Shown here: in pieces, positions 4,861 through 8,380 of the stretch
How positions within the stretch are numbered: the stretch's first letter is position 1
How the letters are laid out: each line of letters opens with the position of its first letter
Source: Palsa-504 sp050013055
Lineage (GTDB): Bacteria > Actinomycetota > Actinomycetes > Streptosporangiales > Streptosporangiaceae
Length of the DNA: 8,380 nt
Direction of reading: 5' to 3'
Assembly: GCA_050013055.1 (NCBI GenBank)
Contig: JBEKGC010000414.1
Coordinates: 1-8,380, forward strand
Notes under the pieces: generated by a model
Seen by the model: only the letters and a program-made list of their open reading frames with translations
Told to the model about the DNA's origin: nothing
Database searches by the model: none
Position numbers and translations under genes: made by a program

Positions 4861-5997
4861 ATGGTCTTCCGGCGGACCCGGTGCACGGTCACGGCTTTCC
4901 GCCGGACCCGGCGGGCAGTGTCGTCCGCTACCGCCGTGACGCTTCTGGTCGGCGTGGCCGCGGTCGGGGTGACGGTGTCCGCGCCGAGTGCGATGGCGGC
5001 GGGGACGGTGTTGTTCAGCCAGACGTTCCACGACAACACCCTGGACGGCCCGGCCGGGTCGCTGGCGCTGCCCACCGCACCGGCCGCCAGCGGCAACACC
5101 GCGTGCCTGAGCGCCTCGGGCAACGCCAGCGGCAGCCCGCTGGCCAGCTGCCCGACCTCCCCCGACGCAGGGGGGAGCGGCAAGCTCCGGCTGACCCAGA
5201 ACATCACCAACCAGGAAGGCGGGGTGTTCGCCAGCACCAGCGTCCCCACCTCCCAGGGTCTGGACGTGACCTTCAACTCCTACCAGTACGGAGGGACCCA
5301 GGGAGCGGACGGGCTGGCCTTCGTGCTGGCCGCGGTCAATCCCGCCAACCCGATCACCCCCGCGGCCATCGGGCAATCCGGCGGTGCGCTCGGCTATTCG
5401 GCCCCGAGCTCCAACGTGTCCGGCCTGAGCTACGGCTACCTGGGCGTCGGCTTCGACGTCTACGGCAACTACAGCAACCGCTACGAGGGACTCGGCTGCA
5501 CCGACCCTGCCAACATCGCCGGGCCGATGGCCGGCCAGGTCGTGGTCCGCGGCCCGGGTAACGGCGGCACCGGGTACTGCGCGCTGGCGAGCAGCGCGGC
5601 CACCGCGACGTCAAAGTCGCTGACCCTGCGGGCCGGGGCCCGGGCCGCGTCGGTCGTCCCGGTTGAGGTGGTCTACAACCCGAGCTCGCTGTCGGTGACG
5701 ACGACGTCCGGGCTTGTCGTGCCGGGCGGGGACTACGACGTCCACTTCACCCCCGTGACCGGGACGGCCAGGGATGTGGTCGGGGCCCTGCCGACGGTCC
5801 CGTCCGGGCTTTACCCGGCGACCTGGGTCAACGCGAGCGGGTACCCCAAGCAGCTCGCGTTCGGCTGGGTGGGGTCCACCGGCTCGGTGACCGACTTCCA
5901 CGAGATCGACGACGCGGTGGTGACCACGCTGAACCCGGTCCCGCAGCTCGCCGTCGCCCAGACCAGTTACGCGGCGTCGCGGAGAACTCGCCGGTGA
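4861..5997 (+). CDS. Lectin-headed surface adhesin, N-terminal part (frame broken at 3' end)
   Basis: 378 codons from ATG 4861, with AAGGGG at 4850-4855. Residues 1-46 are a long signal peptide: a basic region with a tandem FRRTR repeat, hydrophobic 21-39, and cleavage after SAMA (43-46). TRRAVS at 16-21 is weakly Tat-like. Residues 50-355 form an L-type (legume/ConA-fold) lectin-like domain: an opening strand FSQTF, D150 in ADGLAFVL, YLGVGFDVYGNYSNRYEG with D199, Y201 and N203 where the fold binds metal and sugar, and the closing strand FGWVGSTGSVTDFHEIDDAVV. Such domains usually bind glycans. After LNPVPQLAVAQTSYAA the frame runs into SRRTRR and a stop, while the expected continuation (ENSPVTVTETLP) is in another frame. 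The protein as read here ends at the start of a DUF11-like domain and has no wall anchor, so it would be a secreted lectin if made. Export and lectin fold are well supported. Confidence 0.8.
   Translation: MVFRRTRCTVTAFRRTRRAVSSATAVTLLVGVAAVGVTVSAPSAMAAGTVLFSQTFHDNTLDGPAGSLALPTAPAASGNTACLSASGNASGSPLASCPTSPDAGGSGKLRLTQNITNQEGGVFASTSVPTSQGLDVTFNSYQYGGTQGADGLAFVLAAVNPANPITPAAIGQSGGALGYSAPSSNVSGLSYGYLGVGFDVYGNYSNRYEGLGCTDPANIAGPMAGQVVVRGPGNGGTGYCALASSAATATSKSLTLRAGARAASVVPVEVVYNPSSLSVTTTSGLVVPGGDYDVHFTPVTGTARDVVGALPTVPSGLYPATWVNASGYPKQLAFGWVGSTGSVTDFHEIDDAVVTTLNPVPQLAVAQTSYAASRRTRR
4867..4926 (+). repeat. Tandem 30-bp duplication in the signal-peptide n-region
   Basis: Codons 3-12 and 13-22 read FRRTR-x-x-V-x-x twice. 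The first 15 bases of the two units (4867-4881 and 4897-4911) differ at only one position; the rest is diverged. The duplication lengthens the positively charged n-region to about 20 residues. Confidence 0.65.
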
Positions 5998-8380
5998 CGG
6001 TGACCGAGACGCTGCCGACCGGCGTCCTGCCGGTCGGCGCCTTTGGTACCGGATGGGTGTGCGCGGCGCCCTCGGGACAGTCGATATCGTGCACGAACAG
6101 CACCAGCCCGTTCACCAGCGGCACGATCACCGTGAACGGGGTCGTGACCTCAAGCAGCATCACCGCCGCCCAGGTCCAGTCCAGCACCACGGCGGTGGCG
6201 TCCTCCTCCGACGCCAGCCCGGCGACCTCCTCCAGCGCCCCGGCCGGCACCGTGCCCGCCGCGCCCGCCGTCACCAGCCTCAGCCCGACTAACGGCCCCT
6301 CCGGCGGCGGCAGCAGCGTCACCGTAACCGGCACCAACCTGGCCGGGGCGACCGCCATCGAGATCGGCACCGCCGCCCAGTTCGCGGCCGGCACGCCGAC
6401 CACCTTGAACCTGTGCGCGGCGGCGGCGGCCGGCTGCTTCACCGTCACCAGCGCCACCAGCCTCGCCATCTCCAGCATGCCCGCCCACGCGGCGGGCGCG
6501 GTCCAGGTCAGCGTGGTCAGCCAGGGCGCCGCCGGGACCGGCGCCTACACCTACAACGCCGGCCCCGCCCTGCTGTTCCCCGCCCCGCCGGGCGGCGAGG
6601 TCAGCGTGGCCTACAGCGACCAGCTGACCGTGACCGCCGGCACCAGCCCGTTCACCTGGTCCGTCAGCACCGGCACGCTGCCCGCCGGGATCACCCTCGG
6701 CGCCTCCACCGGGCTACTGGCCGGCACCCCGACCACGGCCGGCACCTACACCTTCACCGTCATGGTCACCGACCACTCCGGGCTGACCGCGACCGAGCCG
6801 GTCACCCTGACCGTTATCGCCGGGCCGTCACTGGCCCTGCCCGCCCCCCCGGCCGGCTGGACCCACACCGTCTACAGCGACACCCTGACCGAGACCGGCG
6901 GCACCAGCCCCTACACCTGGTCGCTGAGCAGCGGCGCCCTGCCCGCCGGCGTCAGCCTCAGCGCCGACGGGAACCTGACCGGCACCCCCACCGCCGTAGG
7001 CACCGCCGCCTTCACCGTCAAGGTCACCGACGCCAACACCCAAAGCGCCACCCAGGCCCTCACCATCACCATCAGCGCCGGAGTCACCTACACCTCCACC
7101 GCACCCCCGCCCGGCATCGTCGGCGCCGCCTACACCGACACCCTCACCGCCACCGGCGGCACCACCCCCTACACCTGGTCCGTCAACGCGGGCACCCTGC
7201 CGGCCGGCCTGACCCTGTCCGCCGCCGGCGTCCTGTCCGGCACCCCAACCACCGCGGGCAGCACCACCTTCAGCGTCAACGTGATCGACAAGAACGGCGG
7301 CATCGCCACCGGCTCCATCACCCTGGTCATCGTCACCGGCCTGGCCCTGACCTTCGGCACCCCGCCCGGCGGGGTGGTCGGCACCGCCTACACCGACACC
7401 CTCACCGCGGTTGGCGGGACCACCCCGTACACCTGGTCCCTCAGCGCGGGCACGCTGCCCGCCGGGATCACCCTGAACGGCTCCACCGGGGTGCTGTCCG
7501 GGACCCCGACCGCGGGCGGCACCGCCAACTTCACCATCAAGGTGGCCGACTCAGGCGGCCTGACCGCCACCCAGGCCACCGCCATCACCGTCCTGGCCGG
7601 CGCGCTGAGCATCACCGCCACCGCGAACGTCGCCACCACCACCCCGGGCGCCACCGTCGGCTACACGGTCACCGTGACCAACACCGGCCAGGTCGCCTAC
7701 ACCGGGGCCACGTTCACCGACCCGCTGTCCGGCGTGCTGGACGACGCCACCTACAACGCCAACGCGGCCGCCACCGCCGGGACCGTCACCTACGCCAGCC
7801 CGAACCTGACCTGGACCGGGAACCTCGCGATCGGCGCGACCGCCACCATCACCTTCTCCGTCACCGTCACCAACCCCGACACCGGCAACGACATCCTGGC
7901 CTCCACCATCACCTCGGCCACCACCGGCAGCACCTGCCCGGCCGGGAGCGGCGCGGCGGCCTGCACGGTCAGCGTTCCCGTGTCGGTGCTGACCATCACC
8001 GGGACCGCCAGCATCTCCACCGCCACCCCAGGCACGACGGTCAGCTACACGGTCACCGTGACCAACTCCGGCCAGGTGGCCTACACCGGGGCCGGGTTCA
8101 CCGACCCGCTGGCCGGGATCCTCGACGACGCCACCTACAACCTCGACGCGACCGCGACCGCCGGCAGCGTCTCGTTCACCAGCCCCACCCTGACCTGGAC
8201 CGGGAACCTCGCCGTCGGCGCCACCGCCACCATCACCTTCTCCGTCATCGTGAACAGTCCCGACACCGGGAACAAGACCCTGACCAGCACCATCACCTCC
8301 GCCACCGCCGGCAGCAACTGCGCCAGCGGCAGCACCGACACCCGGTGCGCCAGCACCGTCACCATCTTGGTCCCCGCCCT
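5994..8380 (+). CDS. Continuation of the repeat adhesin in another frame (3' end outside window)
   Basis: This frame is open from about 5973 to the right edge. In order it encodes: the rest of a DUF11-like domain (ENSPVTVTETLPTG to SSSAPAGTVP, to about 6249); an IPT/TIG domain (VTSLSPTNGPSGGGSSVTV to AGTGAYTYN, 6258-6557); four putative Ig repeats (6570-7604); and two DUF11 repeats (7605-8373). All are extracellular beta-sandwich modules used as stalks in surface adhesins. It lacks a signal peptide, so it makes sense only as the body of the lectin-headed protein at 4861. The frame differs by -1, which one inserted base near 5973 would restore. GTG 5994 is the first usable start: it overlaps the upstream stop as GTGA and has GGAGAA at 5981-5986, so restart is possible, but the product would begin mid-domain in the cytoplasm. 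I read it as a frameshifted gene or assembly error. Confidence 0.75.
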   Translation, partial: MTVTETLPTGVLPVGAFGTGWVCAAPSGQSISCTNSTSPFTSGTITVNGVVTSSSITAAQVQSSTTAVASSSDASPATSSSAPAGTVPAAPAVTSLSPTNGPSGGGSSVTVTGTNLAGATAIEIGTAAQFAAGTPTTLNLCAAAAAGCFTVTSATSLAISSMPAHAAGAVQVSVVSQGAAGTGAYTYNAGPALLFPAPPGGEVSVAYSDQLTVTAGTSPFTWSVSTGTLPAGITLGASTGLLAGTPTTAGTYTFTVMVTDHSGLTATEPVTLTVIAGPSLALPAPPAGWTHTVYSDTLTETGGTSPYTWSLSSGALPAGVSLSADGNLTGTPTAVGTAAFTVKVTDANTQSATQALTITISAGVTYTSTAPPPGIVGAAYTDTLTATGGTTPYTWSVNAGTLPAGLTLSAAGVLSGTPTTAGSTTFSVNVIDKNGGIATGSITLVIVTGLALTFGTPPGGVVGTAYTDTLTAVGGTTPYTWSLSAGTLPAGITLNGSTGVLSGTPTAGGTANFTIKVADSGGLTATQATAITVLAGALSITATANVATTTPGATVGYTVTVTNTGQVAYTGATFTDPLSGVLDDATYNANAAATAGTVTYASPNLTWTGNLAIGATATITFSVTVTNPDTGNDILASTITSATTGSTCPAGSGAAACTVSVPVSVLTITGTASISTATPGTTVSYTVTVTNSGQVAYTGAGFTDPLAGILDDATYNLDATATAGSVSFTSPTLTWTGNLAVGATATITFSVIVNSPDTGNKTLTSTITSATAGSNCASGSTDTRCASTVTILVPA
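6570..7604 (+). repeat. Four tandem putative-Ig (He_PIG-type) repeats
   Basis: Units run 6570-6830, 6831-7082, 7083-7340 and 7341-7604 (87, 84, 86 and 88 codons). Each has the same skeleton: APP/PPG near the start, AYTDTLTA, then GGT-P-Y-TWS-LPAG-TL, G-L-SGTPT, and a closing FTV-V-D strand. Units 3 and 4 are closest at DNA level: a 24-base run at 7127-7150 is exact at 7385-7408. Such domains act as rigid spacers that hold a binding head away from the cell. Confidence 0.85.
7605..8373 (+). repeat. Two tandem DUF11-type repeats with a 384-bp period
   Basis: Unit 1 is 7605-7988 and unit 2 starts at 7989. Both are 128 codons. Landmarks such as YTVTVTN, GQVAYTGA-FTDPL, LDDATYN, LTWTGNLA and TITFSV recur at a constant 384-base offset, and long DNA runs are exact (for example 7661-7682 with 8045-8066). 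Each unit carries two cysteines 11 to 12 residues apart near its end (STCPAG to AACTV; SNCASG to RCAS), likely a disulphide-bonded loop outside the cell. The array may continue beyond the window. Confidence 0.85.

Noticed and set aside
4740..5561. A 273-codon frame starting with GTG at 4740 and running over the lectin gene.
   Set aside because: It overlaps the lectin gene in another frame, its later part is Arg/Gly-rich noise, and it has no ribosome-binding site.
5965..5997. Programmed -1 ribosomal frameshifting at the adhesin frame break.
   Set aside because: No X-XXY-YYZ slippery heptamer exists in the overlap of the two frames, and the domain appears to be missing a strand as well.
1..8380. 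CRISPR array, tRNA, rRNA or insertion sequence.
   Set aside because: No regularly spaced short repeats, no RNA-gene signatures and no transposase-like protein were seen on either strand; the repeats present are coding.

Overview
The window is GC-rich throughout, with codon third positions dominated by G and C. It carries an AbrB/PIN toxin-antitoxin pair and secreted Ala/Thr/Ser-rich proteins. This points to a high-GC actinobacterium, probably a filamentous soil type; I cannot name the genus. The only clearly AT-rich stretches are short regulatory islands near 1101-1140, 4370-4500 and 4621-4745.

Layout. 1-396 (+) is the 3' end of a pentapeptide-repeat protein. It converges, with a 6-bp gap, on a vapBC-type toxin-antitoxin operon (1087 to 403, minus strand) whose own operator-like repeats lie at 1101-1131. 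Next on the minus strand come an M20-family metallodipeptidase (2547 to 1153), a secreted, membrane-anchored protein resembling the DUF916/WxL-interacting family (3623 to 2607), and a small secreted protein with a WxL-like beta-sandwich (4291 to 3716). A 569-bp divergent control region (4292-4860) follows. It holds promoter-like boxes, several inverted repeats, a strong nested hairpin and a 39-codon ORF that duplicates part of the neighbouring gene's signal peptide. From 4861 to the right edge (+) runs a large modular surface protein: signal peptide, L-type lectin-like domain, DUF11-like domain, IPT/TIG domain, four putative Ig (He_PIG-type) repeats and two DUF11 repeats, still open at the window end.

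The large adhesin is split. Its first frame stops at 5997, and the rest continues in another frame from about 5973. The junction lies inside the first DUF11-like domain, which also seems to lack its central strand. This suggests a small deletion, or an assembly fault in repetitive DNA.

As a system, the most interesting unit is 2607 to 8380: a WxL-like secreted protein, a WxL-interacting-like membrane-anchored partner, and a divergently transcribed lectin-headed repeat adhesin. By analogy with WxL loci of low-GC Gram-positives, this could be an actinobacterial cell-surface recognition module. That functional link is inference from gene order and domain type.
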